A DNA stretch of 43,217 nt from Cladosporium sp. IMV 00045 (Eukaryota > Ascomycota > Dothideomycetes > Cladosporiales > Cladosporiaceae): positions 19,863 through 63,079 of the forward strand of contig MSJI02000324.1 of assembly GCA_001931905.2 (NCBI GenBank), given 5' to 3'. Position 1 is the stretch's first letter. Each line of letters begins with the position of its first letter. The notes beneath the pieces were generated by a model, which was not told where the DNA came from, searched no databases, and worked only from the letters and a program-made list of their open reading frames with translations. A program made the translations under genes and the position numbers. Shown here piece after piece: positions 10,426 through 19,860 of this stretch.

Positions 10426-12164
10426 TCATCCATGCCCAGCTTTCGCTCTCAAAGCATCAACCTCAGCTTGCAAAGCCGCAAGATCAGCCAACATGTCTCT
10501 TTGCGGCTCAGCGGGTGATGCGCTGTTTTTAGCGGTCTCATCACTATGCTTGAGACTTGAAGTCTCTGACCCTAGGCTCTGGTCACTTGGCTTCCTGTAG
10601 TCATCCCCGAGGCTGTTACGCTTTGGTGCGGCGCCTCGTCGAGGCGGGGGAGCTGGAGGTGGTACACCACCTTCAGCCCTTGGGATGCTGTTGCTGGAGG
10701 CATTTGAAGGTGACCGAATGTGCGAGCCGCTCTTGGAGGGGTTTCGGCGAGGCGGTGGGGGAGTGGGCCTGTTCTCTGTTGAGAGGCTTTCTGGTTGAAT
10801 TACTGGTGGGGTTTCGACAGATGGCGATGGCTGTGAAGGGGGGTTATGTGTTCTTCGTGAAGGTGGCGGAGGAGGGACGGCCTTCGATGTTGGCTTTGGC
10901 GTTTCTTCTTCTTCTTGTATGGAGTTTTGCGTCAGATTCGAGCCACTGCGGCTTCTTCCACCGCCTTGTCTACGAGCGGTTGGTGGTGGCGGAGGAGGTA
11001 TTTTCTTCGCTTGCGGAACATCCGGCTGCGATGGCGCAGGTGTTTGGCCCGTTGGGGTGTTGCTTTCCATATCCTCGGTTGTCGGAGGTGCAGGCGCGGA
11101 CGCTTTTTGTGCTTCCGGAGGTGCCGGAAGCGGTTTGTTCAGGTCACTACTAGGAGATCTCGGTGTTGAGGGTCGCAAAATTCCCTGTAGAGCGCTGTTG
11201 ACTGGCGGTGTCCTTGGGCCAGGAGGTTGTTGCCAATCTGTTGGAATTGACTCGTTGAAGTCTGCAAAGGATACAGTCTGCGGTCCTTTGGGGCCCAGGG
11301 CCTTCCCATGCTTGTGTTTCGGTGGTGGTGGAGGTCCTTCCGCTTCTGGTCGTGATACAGTTGGACCCATCAAGTGTGCATGTTCATTGTCCCCTTGGTC
11401 CTCGTCAGAACCTGACTGTTGGTCAAAAGATGTTCTCGGCGATTCAAGGTGCAGCTCGTGAGTAGGGTCGAACAGCGATTGCCGTGACACAGAAGATGTA
11501 TCCGTGCTGCTACTGCTGTCTTGTGGTCGTGAGGGTTGCGCAGGAGCTGCGACAGGCGGCGAAGGACTCGCGCTGCCTGTCATAAGTATATTCTTGAACA
11601 TGTCCACATTCATCTTCGGAGGGCCGCCGGATGTTTGCTTCTCGTTGCCTTGCTCTTCTGTCGTTGCCCGCTGAAGGCCATAGTGGGCGTCTGCTGTCGC
11701 CAAAGTCCGCGCGAATGGATTATATGGTGCGCGCATTGTTCCCGACTCTACCGGGGGTGAAAGAGGAGCAGATCCGTCCGAGTTCCTCTGCGTATTCAAG
11801 AAAGCCTGCTGAAGGTGGCTGTCTGCGGTCGACGTCGCATTCGTCGCTACCACATCTTCGGGCGTGACAGACACGGGCGGCGGTGGAGGCGATCCTGTCT
11901 TCCCATCCGATAGTCTCCTAGGCCTTTCCGGAGACTCGACGGGCGATTGCGGTGGTGAAATGATTTGTACGCGCTTCTTGGGCTTCCCATTCTTTGTCTT
12001 GGGCGGCGCTATAGCATTCCGATGTCTTAGCCTCCTTCCGAATCCGTCAACCCTCCCACAGGCATCTGCTTACACTTTGGAACGTCGACATCGTTATCGT
12101 CGTCTATTGCGCTCTCATCCGGCGGCCTGCTCGTTTGAGGCCGGCGGAACGGGTTGCCAGACAT
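10426..12164 (-). CDS. Proline-rich low-complexity protein of unknown function
   Basis: Two exons on the minus strand, 12164-12074 and 12008-10426, split by a 65-nt intron (GTAAGC donor, CTATAG acceptor), give 557 residues. The N-terminus is MSGNPFRRPQTS, followed after the splice by PPKTKNGKPKKRVQ. Most of the protein is disordered and proline-rich, with many PPPPP and PxxP stretches of the kind bound by SH3 or EVH1 domains. The central part has LFDPTHELH and ALGPKGPQTVSFADF. The last 20 or so residues (DMLADLAALQAEVDALRAKAG) form a short heptad-like helix. No enzymatic domain is visible. PxxP density suggests a cytoskeletal or endocytic scaffold; that is inference only. The same frame runs upstream of the splice acceptor without an ATG, which supports the first exon proposed. 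Confidence 0.8.
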
Positions 12165-12681
12165 ACTAACAGGATGCGCTTTGCGCTGGGTGCGAGCAGA
12201 CGTTGTGGTATGGGAATAATGAGGCAGCAGAAGTCAGAAGCAGGGGTCAAGAAAATATCGACGTCAAGAGAGATCGCCGGCGGTTTTAGCCCTGAAGATC
12301 CGCCATGTCTTACGACGAAAGGTGTTGAGCTGCCCCTCTTACAAGCGAGCGAGCAAGCAACGACGCAAGCAAGCTGTACACGCGGGCTTTGACGCAACCG
12401 TGCCAAGCCGTCACTACTGTACAACTGCCGAACGGCATACCTGAATGTGAAGAAACGAGAGGGAAATCAACTCGATGTAACAAATGGGCAGCTACAGAAT
12501 GGGCGTGCTCTTCCAGACTCACAAATTGAACTATTATTTCAACGGCAGCGTTTCAACGGTCATCTGCCCGTTGGGAATTGATGCTTAGACAGGATGAACC
12601 GCGGATGCACTGATGATCTTTAAATGCGTTCGCCAAATGTCATACGCTATTAATTCATATGTCTGCATATCATTCAATTGA
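12165..12681. other. Intergenic: promoter of proline-rich gene and 3' flank of ureidoglycolate lyase gene
   Basis: About 517 bases between two minus-strand genes. Open frames here are short and lack recognisable content. Confidence 0.5.
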
Positions 12682-13533
12682 TCATAGCTTCGCTTGAACA
12701 GGTACATCACCAGACACTGCCCTATCCCCGATCACAACACTGATTCCTTTGCCACCTTCTGGCGTAACAATATCGACTTCCTGGCAATCCTCTACCGCGA
12801 CTCCGTTCGCGTACTGCAACACCACAAATTCAATGGGACGTTGCCCAAGCACCACCATAGGGGCATGCCATGTTCCTGGACCATATGTGACAGCTTGATC
12901 GCCTCGTGCGATAAATGCTTGCAATTTGCTCAAGTCAGGCAGACCTGGTCCCTTAGGCCGCTGCGATGGTGACAGATCAAAAGTCACAGGAGGTGTAGTA
13001 GTAGGCACATGGTCGTTTGTGAAAGGGTTCGGTCGACTGCCAAGGAGCCGCTCGCGCAAGCTGAGCTTTCGTTTAGGCGGTGCTACCGGGTACGGTGGTA
13101 CCAGACCTTCATCGCGGGTTCTCTGGCTGAGAGGAAGTGTTGGTGCCACAATCACCAGGTACGCAGTCTCCTTGTCATTGCGGTCCAAGCCCATGGGGAT
13201 GAAAGTCTGAGGAGTGAAAGGGTGACGCTCCAGGATCTTGACCGGAAAGACACCGTTGCCATCCACTTGCTCCAGTGATCGAGGTTTGCAGACGAACATG
13301 TTGACGACTGATGAAGCAGGCTTTTTGGATTTCGACAAGGCATAATGATTGTTCATATGTGTGACGTCGAGTACCTTTCTGGCGGATCCTTGATTTGCTT
13401 CGATCGTGTTGAAGGAAAGAGTCTCACTATGGGTTGCAGGATCTTCTATTACCTCGCCATAGTCCTGGAACGAGTTGCCGGTCAACGGTTTGACAGAAAT
13501 TGTGCGTGAAGGGGCCATAGTTGATAGAGGCAT
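12682..13533 (-). CDS. Ureidoglycolate lyase (allantoin degradation)
   Basis: A single exon of 283 residues starts at the ATG at 13533; the frame extends about eight codons upstream but without another ATG. Ureidoglycolate lyase motifs appear in order: FQDYGEVIED near the N-terminus, VVNMFVCKPR, VKILERHPFTPQTFIPMG, AYLVIVAP, and the C-terminal block YGPGTWHAPMVVLGQRPIEFVVLQYANG. The His in GTWHAP and the ERHPxTxQ block match the cupin-like core. A proline-rich insert at about residues 130-190 makes it longer than yeast Dal3 (about 195 residues). The enzyme converts ureidoglycolate to glyoxylate and urea, the last step of allantoin/allantoate use as nitrogen source. It is divergent from ECO1. 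One TTATCT (AGATAA) GATA-factor site at 13629-13634 lies about 96 bases upstream of the ATG, compatible with AreA-type nitrogen control but possible by chance. Confidence 0.9.
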   Translation of the reverse strand: MPLSTMAPSRTISVKPLTGNSFQDYGEVIEDPATHSETLSFNTIEANQGSARKVLDVTHMNNHYALSKSKKPASSVVNMFVCKPRSLEQVDGNGVFPVKILERHPFTPQTFIPMGLDRNDKETAYLVIVAPTLPLSQRTRDEGLVPPYPVAPPKRKLSLRERLLGSRPNPFTNDHVPTTTPPVTFDLSPSQRPKGPGLPDLSKLQAFIARGDQAVTYGPGTWHAPMVVLGQRPIEFVVLQYANGVAVEDCQEVDIVTPEGGKGISVVIGDRAVSGDVPVQAKL

Positions 13534-13787
13534 GTTGAAGTCAAGTAGAAGACACAATGTAAGACGGATACAGACGGTATAGCTTCAAGACAAAGGTAGA
13601 AAGATGTGCATTTGTAGCTTCCTGATGCTTATCTGGGCAGCTTTTGAGACGTAAGCAAGTGGATTGTTCTGACTCTTGACATGTGAAGATCGTCAGCCAG
13701 CCAGCCACGCGAAGCGGCAGTGTCCGTTAGGCTAATCCAAATTTGGTAACACCGAGGCACGCGTCTTTCTTCGACACGCGACTTGTA
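13534..13787. promoter_or_regulatory. Divergent promoter between ureidoglycolate lyase and ECO1
   Basis: Only 254 bases separate the two ATGs (326 if ECO1 starts at 13860). The region contains a GATA-type site (TTATCT, 13629-13634) nearer the lyase and an MCB-type ACGCGT near ECO1. The two genes have unrelated functions and would be expected to be regulated separately. Confidence 0.6.
13759..13764. promoter_or_regulatory. ACGCGT MCB-type element upstream of ECO1
   Basis: A perfect ACGCGT palindrome lies at 13759-13764, and a second ACGCGA lies 11 bases further on at 13776-13781. ACGCGT is the MluI cell-cycle box bound by MBF in fungi, and G1/S-expressed genes such as yeast ECO1 are known MBF-type targets. 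The motif is seen; regulation is inferred. Confidence 0.5.
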
Positions 13788-15053
13788 ATGCGAAAGAACA
13801 TCATCCAAAAATTACTTGCGAGTAGTCCGCCAGGCATTGTCGCGCCTCAAACCCTCAAGATGGCGGACCCACCTCTCAAATCGTCGCCTCCGGCCAACAT
13901 ATCATCAACGCCAGTTCCCAGCGACAATCCACTCTTCTCAGACGAACCCTTCCTCGCGTCGAGTCCGCCTTCATCACCGCCAGAGTTCCCCTGGGACAAG
14001 ACCAGCAATACCAAGTACTCGGCAGCAGATGCACGACTCTCAAAACCGACAGTCAGCGCGTTCTCGATCTTGGGAAAGCGAAAATCCCTCACATCGATCA
14101 GTGACAACGTTCGGCCTGCCAAAAGGCCACTGTCAACTACTCCCAGCAACAATGATAAACCACTGGCGCAAATGCAGATCAGTATTGGCCAGGAAGTACG
14201 GAAGAAATGCAAGGCGTGCGGCATGGAGTACATCGCCTCGTCGGAAGAAGATCGGAAATTGCACGACAAGTATCACAAACAGAACGCGGAAGGATTCGAT
14301 GTTGGGAAAGAGTTTCTGAGCAAAGGGCGCGAGGGAACGATCTTCAAGACTTCGAGTAAAGAAGATGAAATCGCGGCCGTGGATGCTTTCGACAGCGTCT
14401 GGAGAAAGAAACGAGCACGGGCAGCTTTGGATGTGGTGCAGAGGGAGTTGGGAGCTGTGGACATTCCCGATGAGCAGCTCTGGAGCACCAATGCACAGCA
14501 CCTGGAAAAGAGATCATCCCTCGGTCGATTTACAGTATACATGTACGTTCGACAACAGAAGTGCATCGGCCTCCTGTTGGCAGAGCAGATCACAGAGGCG
14601 AGGAAAGTCTTGGAGCCAGCAAAGACTTCCACAGCGAAGGCTGCGCCAGAGACGGTCAAGATGTCTGCACTCGAACGGCTGCGTGCGAAGCGTGTCGCTC
14701 AGCAAGCAAGCGATAAAGCTGCTGCAAGTCAGCCGATCCAGCTTGCAACAAAGTCTTCGCCAGCCGTGCTTGGAATATCACGTATCTGGGTCGCACCCTC
14801 ACAACGTGGAGACGGCATCGCAGAGGTGCTACTGAACCAAGCACTGCAGCATCACAACGAGCGAGCATCTGTTGTTATAAGCGATCAATCGAGTCCAAAG
14901 ACACAACACAACGAGGATACAAAGGACCCTAGCGCCGCTCCGAAGCAGACTTCCAAGAATCAAGTAGCGTTCAGTCAACCGACGGGCGCAGGAGCCAAAT
15001 TAGCCAGGAAATGGCACGGGAGAAATTACGGATGGCTGGTGTATATTGATTGA
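13788..15053 (+). CDS. ECO1: Cohesin acetyltransferase Eco1/Ctf7 (ESCO family)
   Basis: A single exon gives 421 residues from the first ATG (13788). A second in-frame ATG at 13860 has a better context (CAAGATGG) and would give 397 residues starting MADPPLKSS, so the true start may be there. Counting from 13788, a disordered Ser/Pro-rich N-terminus is followed by a C2H2 zinc finger (C141, C144, H159, H163; KKCKACGMEY and HDKYH). The acetyltransferase domain follows, with GISRIWVAPSQRGDGIAEVLL (about 329-350) as the acetyl-CoA loop and KWHGRNYGWLVYI at the C-terminus. This is the Eco1/ESCO signature. The enzyme acetylates Smc3 during S phase to establish sister-chromatid cohesion, in the nucleus. 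A low-complexity insert (about 285-325) between the two halves of the domain makes it longer than yeast Eco1 (281 residues). Confidence 0.93.
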   Translation: MRKNIIQKLLASSPPGIVAPQTLKMADPPLKSSPPANISSTPVPSDNPLFSDEPFLASSPPSSPPEFPWDKTSNTKYSAADARLSKPTVSAFSILGKRKSLTSISDNVRPAKRPLSTTPSNNDKPLAQMQISIGQEVRKKCKACGMEYIASSEEDRKLHDKYHKQNAEGFDVGKEFLSKGREGTIFKTSSKEDEIAAVDAFDSVWRKKRARAALDVVQRELGAVDIPDEQLWSTNAQHLEKRSSLGRFTVYMYVRQQKCIGLLLAEQITEARKVLEPAKTSTAKAAPETVKMSALERLRAKRVAQQASDKAAASQPIQLATKSSPAVLGISRIWVAPSQRGDGIAEVLLNQALQHHNERASVVISDQSSPKTQHNEDTKDPSAAPKQTSKNQVAFSQPTGAGAKLARKWHGRNYGWLVYID

Positions 15054-15586
15054 GAAGAGACGGGAGAGCGATTGAGAGGATCAGCTAATATTCCTAGCTT
15101 TGCTTTACGAATGCGCATATACCCCAGAGTCTGCGATGAATACAAGTCTTTATTATTAGTGGCTACCTTGACAACATGCGGGGTTTTCTCTTCAGTCGAT
15201 TCTTTCCACGCTCTCAGTGGAGTGTTGACTTGCGATGTTCCTTGAAAATTGCATCTCTTCATCGCATGTGGACATCTTCCCATCATCAGACGAAGCAAGC
15301 AGCGTCTACATCTACTTTCCTTCCGTTTGACCGCAGCCATAGTAAAGGCAACTTTGGCCAGCAACTCAGGTTGAGCATGTGCATGGTGGACCTCAGAGGT
15401 GACCGCGAGCAAAGCTGCCGGAGTCGTTGTGTGTACCTAGGTAACCTGACGAGATCCAGAGCTTGCTGTGGTGTCCGGCTTTCTCACGAGAAGAACCATG
15501 CCGAAAGGCCATTGGCAAATCCAACGAAGCCGTGGAATAACTCTCTAGATGATGGACATTGGAAGTGCGCCCATTCACCCAGAGCT
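15054..15586. other. Convergent intergenic region (3' ends of ECO1 and UTP6)
   Basis: It holds the two 3' flanks. A plus-strand open frame crosses this region into UTP6 (15176-15856) but is mostly antisense to UTP6 and lacks an ATG-led, domain-like product. No gene is called. Confidence 0.5.
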
Positions 15587-16882
15587 TCATCCCATGCTTT
15601 GAGTGTAAGACTTCAGAGCTTCTCCCTCGGCCTGCTTGCCTTTGTGCTGCAGCTTTCCAGGCAGTGTCTGTACTTTGTCCGCGCCTCCTCGCGTGTTTTC
15701 TACGTAGACGCGCAGATACCTCTTGATGCTCGCCTCAAGTACACGTGCAACACCCTCATCCATCTCGTCCTTCTGCATGACAAAGGGCAAGAGGAAGAAA
15801 ACCGCATTCTCGGCAAGCTTGGATTGCACAGCCGCAGTGGTCTGGGTAAATCCTGACTTGAGGACTGCGATACTTTGACCGAGTGCGGCTGGGAACTCGA
15901 CTGATGTAGGTGCAACGCTGAATGTGTGCATCTTCGCTTCGCAGATGATTTGGTCGGCGGAGTTCGGGGCGACGCTCTGGATGCGTTCGTAGATGGTGTT
16001 GAGGATGGTGCGAGTTGAGGGTACGGAGTCGAAAGTCGCAGCGAGGTCAAAGAAGTCGTTTGCGACGTCGCTGTCCTCGTTGAATTGCTTCATGGCGGCG
16101 TCGAAGATCGCCAGAGGAATAGCGCCGGTGTAAGCTGGCGCGTTGGCCAGTCGCTTCAGTGCTTCCACATTGACCTCCTCTACGCCCTTGTTGGCCTCAG
16201 GGTTGATGTCTTCGGCGGAAATCTCTGGCAGCATCATCATGTTGTCGTCCTCTTCCTTGGGCGCTTCGGGAGCCTTTTCTTCATCCAGACCGAGGATTTT
16301 TCTTCTCGCTGCCAGCTTAGCCAAATAGACCATCTCGAGCTTGGCATATTCCAGGTACATGCGCCTCTCGTCTTTGCAGAAGCGCAAACCTCTCTGCATG
16401 TAGCTCCGTGCAGTGCTCATGTCTCCCTGCTCTTCAGAATAGTGCTTCGCCGCCAGCACCCACAGTCCCCATTCTCTCGGCTTCAGCCTCAGCATCGAAG
16501 TGAATACCTTGGCCAACTTTTTGCCAGCCTTCTCTTTCTGACAGAATTGCACATACTGCACCCACAGGCCGAGGTCGCCAGGAAATTTCTTTGTCGCGCG
16601 ATCCAGGATGAAGAAGATGGTCCTCTGTCCGCCGTGGGTAGTGGCTTTGACTCCCTTGCGCTTGCACCTCTTCTTGCGCAGGGTATCGAGGTTCATCTCG
16701 TAAGTTGCATAGCGCACGTAGTCGCCAGGTTTTGAGCCGCGGGCATTGAGGATGTGTTCAAAGTCGCTGCGCTTCTTCGCGATCGCAGTGATTTCGTCCC
16801 GGGAAAAGATTTCCTTGCGCTCATACTCCTGGAGCTCGGGAACGTGTTGTTCCAGATAGAAGCGGGCCTTGTCGCTCGCCAT
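15587..16882 (-). CDS. UTP6: U3 snoRNP/SSU processome component Utp6
   Basis: A single exon of 431 residues starts at ATG 16882. The N-terminal U3-associated domain (about residues 1-85; ARFYLEQHVPELQEYERKEIFSRDEI) is followed by half-a-TPR (HAT) repeats, e.g. LGLWVQYVQFCQKEKAGKKLAKVF and WGLWVLAAKHYSEEQGDMSTARSYMQRGLRF at about 105-170. An acidic linker and a C-terminal helical region follow. Length and order match yeast Utp6 (440 residues). Utp6 is a UTP-B subunit of the small-subunit processome, needed for pre-18S rRNA cleavage in the nucleolus. The gene is divergent from the RWD/DUF1115 gene across a 294-bp shared promoter. Confidence 0.95.
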   Translation of the reverse strand: MASDKARFYLEQHVPELQEYERKEIFSRDEITAIAKKRSDFEHILNARGSKPGDYVRYATYEMNLDTLRKKRCKRKGVKATTHGGQRTIFFILDRATKKFPGDLGLWVQYVQFCQKEKAGKKLAKVFTSMLRLKPREWGLWVLAAKHYSEEQGDMSTARSYMQRGLRFCKDERRMYLEYAKLEMVYLAKLAARRKILGLDEEKAPEAPKEEDDNMMMLPEISAEDINPEANKGVEEVNVEALKRLANAPAYTGAIPLAIFDAAMKQFNEDSDVANDFFDLAATFDSVPSTRTILNTIYERIQSVAPNSADQIICEAKMHTFSVAPTSVEFPAALGQSIAVLKSGFTQTTAAVQSKLAENAVFFLLPFVMQKDEMDEGVARVLEASIKRYLRVYVENTRGGADKVQTLPGKLQHKGKQAEGEALKSYTQSMG

Positions 16883-17176
16883 CGTGGGTGAATTGCGAGT
16901 GTTTGTGAACAGGTATGTACCAGAAGTATGTGAAGTATTGCGCTCGATCTTCAGTCTTCAAAAGAAATCCAGGAAAGTTCAGCGTTCAGGCCTCGGCGAG
17001 TCGGCGAATTTTCCCGCCGAGCTGCCGACCGCACGCTAGTCTCAAGAAACATTCACAGCCATCTGTCACACCAGATATCTCACTTTCCCGCAAGAGTCAA
17101 AAGAAGGCACTGTCAAACATTGAAATACTTTCCGAGGCTTCAGTGATACACAGCAGAGCAAGTAGCCTAGCCATCA
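16883..17176. promoter_or_regulatory. Divergent promoter between UTP6 and the RWD/DUF1115 gene
   Basis: 294 bases separate the two start codons and no gene fits between them, so both promoters must lie here. No clear TATA box was seen. A GC-rich stretch of CGGCGAG-type sequence lies around 16990-17030. Confidence 0.6.
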
Positions 17177-18094
17177 ATGGTGATGCTGGGAAATGCAGAG
17201 CGACAAAATGTCCTGCCCAAAGATCTGATGGCGATGCAGATGGGGCAGATTGATCTGCTCATGGCAATGTATGAACCGGACGATGCTGTGTCAATAGATG
17301 ATACTTCTACTGATCTTGTGGAAGCACTGAAGAATTGGTGCGAAAGTGGCACCGATGTTGTCCCCGAGATCGCTCAGCCTAGCATAAGCCTACTACTGGA
17401 TCTGGACATCACCGAATTGGACAACAACCTGGGCGATCAGCCAAAGTCTTTACGGCTCAGTCTTTCGGTGCCTCTTGTATATGAAGGAGAACCGGGCATG
17501 GAACCACCGTCAATTAAGGCCCGTCTTCAGCAACCGGACTGGTTGAACAAGAACCAGGTCGCCATCTTGAACTCTAGCATACCCGATGAGGACATCCTTA
17601 CGGTCATCGAGCACGTCAAAGAAGAGGCAGCACAGCTTTCAGCGCAAGCCAAAGTATCTACCTCAGAGGCGGAAGGGCTATTTGACAAGAATGCTCCCTT
17701 GGTTCGAGCATGGTTCTATTTTCCATCAATCAGCACACGTGCGAAACGAGACGACCTGGTGAACTTTGCCCCTGCTTATGGTTTGACTGGATTTCTGATG
17801 GCAGGCAAACCGGGAATCCTATGCCTAGAAGGGGGCTCGATCGCCATTGACGACTTCATGAAATTCATCAAGACGGACAGCTGGGGTGACATCCCTTCTC
17901 AACATAAGAAAGTCAGCGAGCGCTACAGAGAGGCAACTCCGAACCTATCTAGAGCATTTGAGGATATGCAGGAGATTACCGAGACGGTCGGAGAACGACG
18001 AGGCGAAAGAGCCAATCGCAGTGACATGAAGGCGCTTGAGGTATGGCTCGTTGAAAGAGACTTGGGCATTGCTTTTGGTAATGTCTTCATGTGA
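17177..18094 (+). CDS. RWD domain and DUF1115 protein (RWDD2-like)
   Basis: A single exon of 305 residues starts at ATG 17177 (ATGGTGATG). The N-terminal part (about 15-140) fits an RWD domain: MGQIDLLMAMY, then RLSLSVPLVYEGEPGMEPPSIKARL, then LNKNQVAILNSSI. The C-terminal half (about 180-290) matches DUF1115: VRAWFYFPSISTRAKRDDLVNFAPAYGLTGFLMAGKPGILCLEGG, then a closing DLGIAFGNVF. This is the arrangement of human RWDD2A/B. RWD domains bind partner proteins, as in Gcn2-Gcn1; the function of the RWDD2 family is not established. No signal peptide or membrane segment. Family call is firm and function unknown. Confidence 0.9.
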   Translation: MVMLGNAERQNVLPKDLMAMQMGQIDLLMAMYEPDDAVSIDDTSTDLVEALKNWCESGTDVVPEIAQPSISLLLDLDITELDNNLGDQPKSLRLSLSVPLVYEGEPGMEPPSIKARLQQPDWLNKNQVAILNSSIPDEDILTVIEHVKEEAAQLSAQAKVSTSEAEGLFDKNAPLVRAWFYFPSISTRAKRDDLVNFAPAYGLTGFLMAGKPGILCLEGGSIAIDDFMKFIKTDSWGDIPSQHKKVSERYREATPNLSRAFEDMQEITETVGERRGERANRSDMKALEVWLVERDLGIAFGNVFM

Positions 18095-18826
18095 TTAGGC
18101 AAGCGGATCGGTTTTTATGTCCATGACAATGCTTCATCTGCATATGCTGTTGAAAGATGCGAAACGGAGACGTTGAGACATCAAGCCGATCCGTGGAGAA
18201 TCCATGACACTGTGGTGCAGTGATTTGACGGCAAGGTCATGCCTTGCATGTTCGAGACTCTGGCTCCACAAGAAACGGCTATCAAGGCTTGAGGGCTCTG
18301 AACGAATAGCACGAACTTGGCATGCGACTGAGATTTATGAAGGGACGAATAAGCGGTTACGGAACCTCTTAAGCCCGCATGCCGGGACTGTTGGACACGT
18401 CGCCCTGGTCAGAGAAAACGAGTACCTCGGAAGCATGATGGACTTGGCTCCTGGACTTGGCTATAGCCGAGGATGCTTGATAGCATTTGCCTAGCGCCAC
18501 GTGGATATTAGGGTTCCATGTTTCGGACTTGAGCAAACTAGGAAGGAGATGATAGGCTTCTACTATTGCCGTACGAGTCCTGCCGTCTCGATGACCACAT
18601 CGGCTCGAATCAATGAACAATTCAAGTGTCCAAACCGCGTGGAGGTGACTTCTCCGCATGGTGGGGGAAACTTTAAATTGTCCAGGCCATGATCCGCATC
18701 ATTTACGAAGTCAAAGCCTACGCTATGAAATACGCCTGAGAGACCGAATTGTGGTCTTTCAGCAGCTCAACTTCAATCTCCATCTTTGCCTTGAGGTCTG
18801 CTTCTTATTCCTTCAGCTTCTTCGAC
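18095..18826. other. Intergenic between RWD/DUF1115 gene and GPR1-family transporter
   Basis: About 730 bases with no supported gene; it contains the 3' flank of the former and the promoter of the latter. A short CT-rich leader (CTTCTTATTCCTTCAGCTTCTTC) ends just before the transporter ATG at 18827. Confidence 0.5.
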
Positions 18827-19860
18827 ATGTCTGAGAAGAATTTCACTCCCGACCTTGAGAGTGCGACGCACTTCGATGGCGCTCCACTTGCTCGGGAGAA
18901 CACTGCCATCACACTGTCTAACGAACAGTATGAGCGTCTCTTCTTCCAACCCTCGAAGCCTCAGCGTGGTGATTTGGCCAAGCGTTTTGGTAAGCATATA
19001 CACCGGGAACAAGCAGAAAAGGTTTAGGCTTACATTATCTTCAGCAAATCCGAGTTTATTGGGCTTGATTGGGTTTCTGATTCCTTACACTTCGACCATC
19101 TTGACATTGTGCCAGTTCCAAGGAGCCGTTCCGCCGTTCACCCTTGTCGGGCTCAGTGCCGATTATTACTTCCTGGGATCGATTGCAATGGTTATCGCCG
19201 GCATTGGGGAGTTCATCCTGGGAAACAGTACGACAAACAGGCCTCGCGTCTTCGTTGAAAAGGAATACTGACATGCGCCTAGCATTCCCGTTCGCTGTAT
19301 TCATCATCTATGGCACCCATTGGGGCTCCTTGGCGTACAACCAAGATCCAATCCACCAGATCACTTCCGCCTTTGCAGAAGAAGGTGGCGCGACTGGAGC
19401 GCCGTACAACTCGTCACAATGCTTTCATAACATCACTATGTCAGTGACAACTCTGCGGTATATATTCAGAGCTCATACTGATGAGAGAGTAGGTGCATGG
19501 TCAGTTTCGTCATTATGATCGGTACCCTGCGAATCAATGCGCTTTTCGTGGCTCTATTCTTCGGCCTCGTTATGTTGTTCGCTTTCATTGCCGCAGCTGA
19601 TGCCGCAGTTCCAACTGGAAACGAGGCGCATATTCTCCAACTGCTACAGATTGGCGGTGGGTTTGGGTTCCTTGGCTTGGTCGCCGGCTGGTAAGTTACT
19701 GCTTCTGAAGCAGCTCATCTTGTGAGCACAGTACTGACCCATTGTGCGTCATAGGTACCTAGCCATTTTGGAAGTCTGTGAAGCCGTACAGATCCCGTGC
19801 CCCCTTCCAGTCTTCGACCTCAGCAGCAAGGTCTTCCCGGCAAAGAAGAAGAGTGGATAA
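18827..19860 (+). CDS. GPR1/FUN34/SatP family (acetate transporter-like) membrane protein
   Basis: Five exons: 18827-18989, 19045-19227, 19283-19439, 19493-19690 and 19755-19860, giving 268 residues. Introns are 53-64 nt; the third uses a weaker GTCAGT donor and its exact ends are the least certain part. The protein has a hydrophilic N-terminus, then six hydrophobic segments beginning at ANPSLLGLIGF, followed by LVGLSADYYFLGSIAMVIAGIGEFILGN, GNTFPFAVFIIYGTHWGS, VSFVIMIGTLRIN and FGFLGLVAGWYLA. This is the layout of Ady2/Ato1/SatP transporters, which move acetate, succinate or ammonium across the plasma membrane. The signature is NPSLLGL rather than the common NPAPLGL, so the substrate may differ. 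The next gene on the same strand is a sugar transporter. Confidence 0.88.

Noticed and set aside
10557..11153. 198-codon plus-strand frame
   Set aside because: It is antisense to the proline-rich gene, whose minus-strand reading gives a coherent two-exon protein.
15176..15856. 226-codon plus-strand frame
   Set aside because: It runs antisense into UTP6 and shows no family features.
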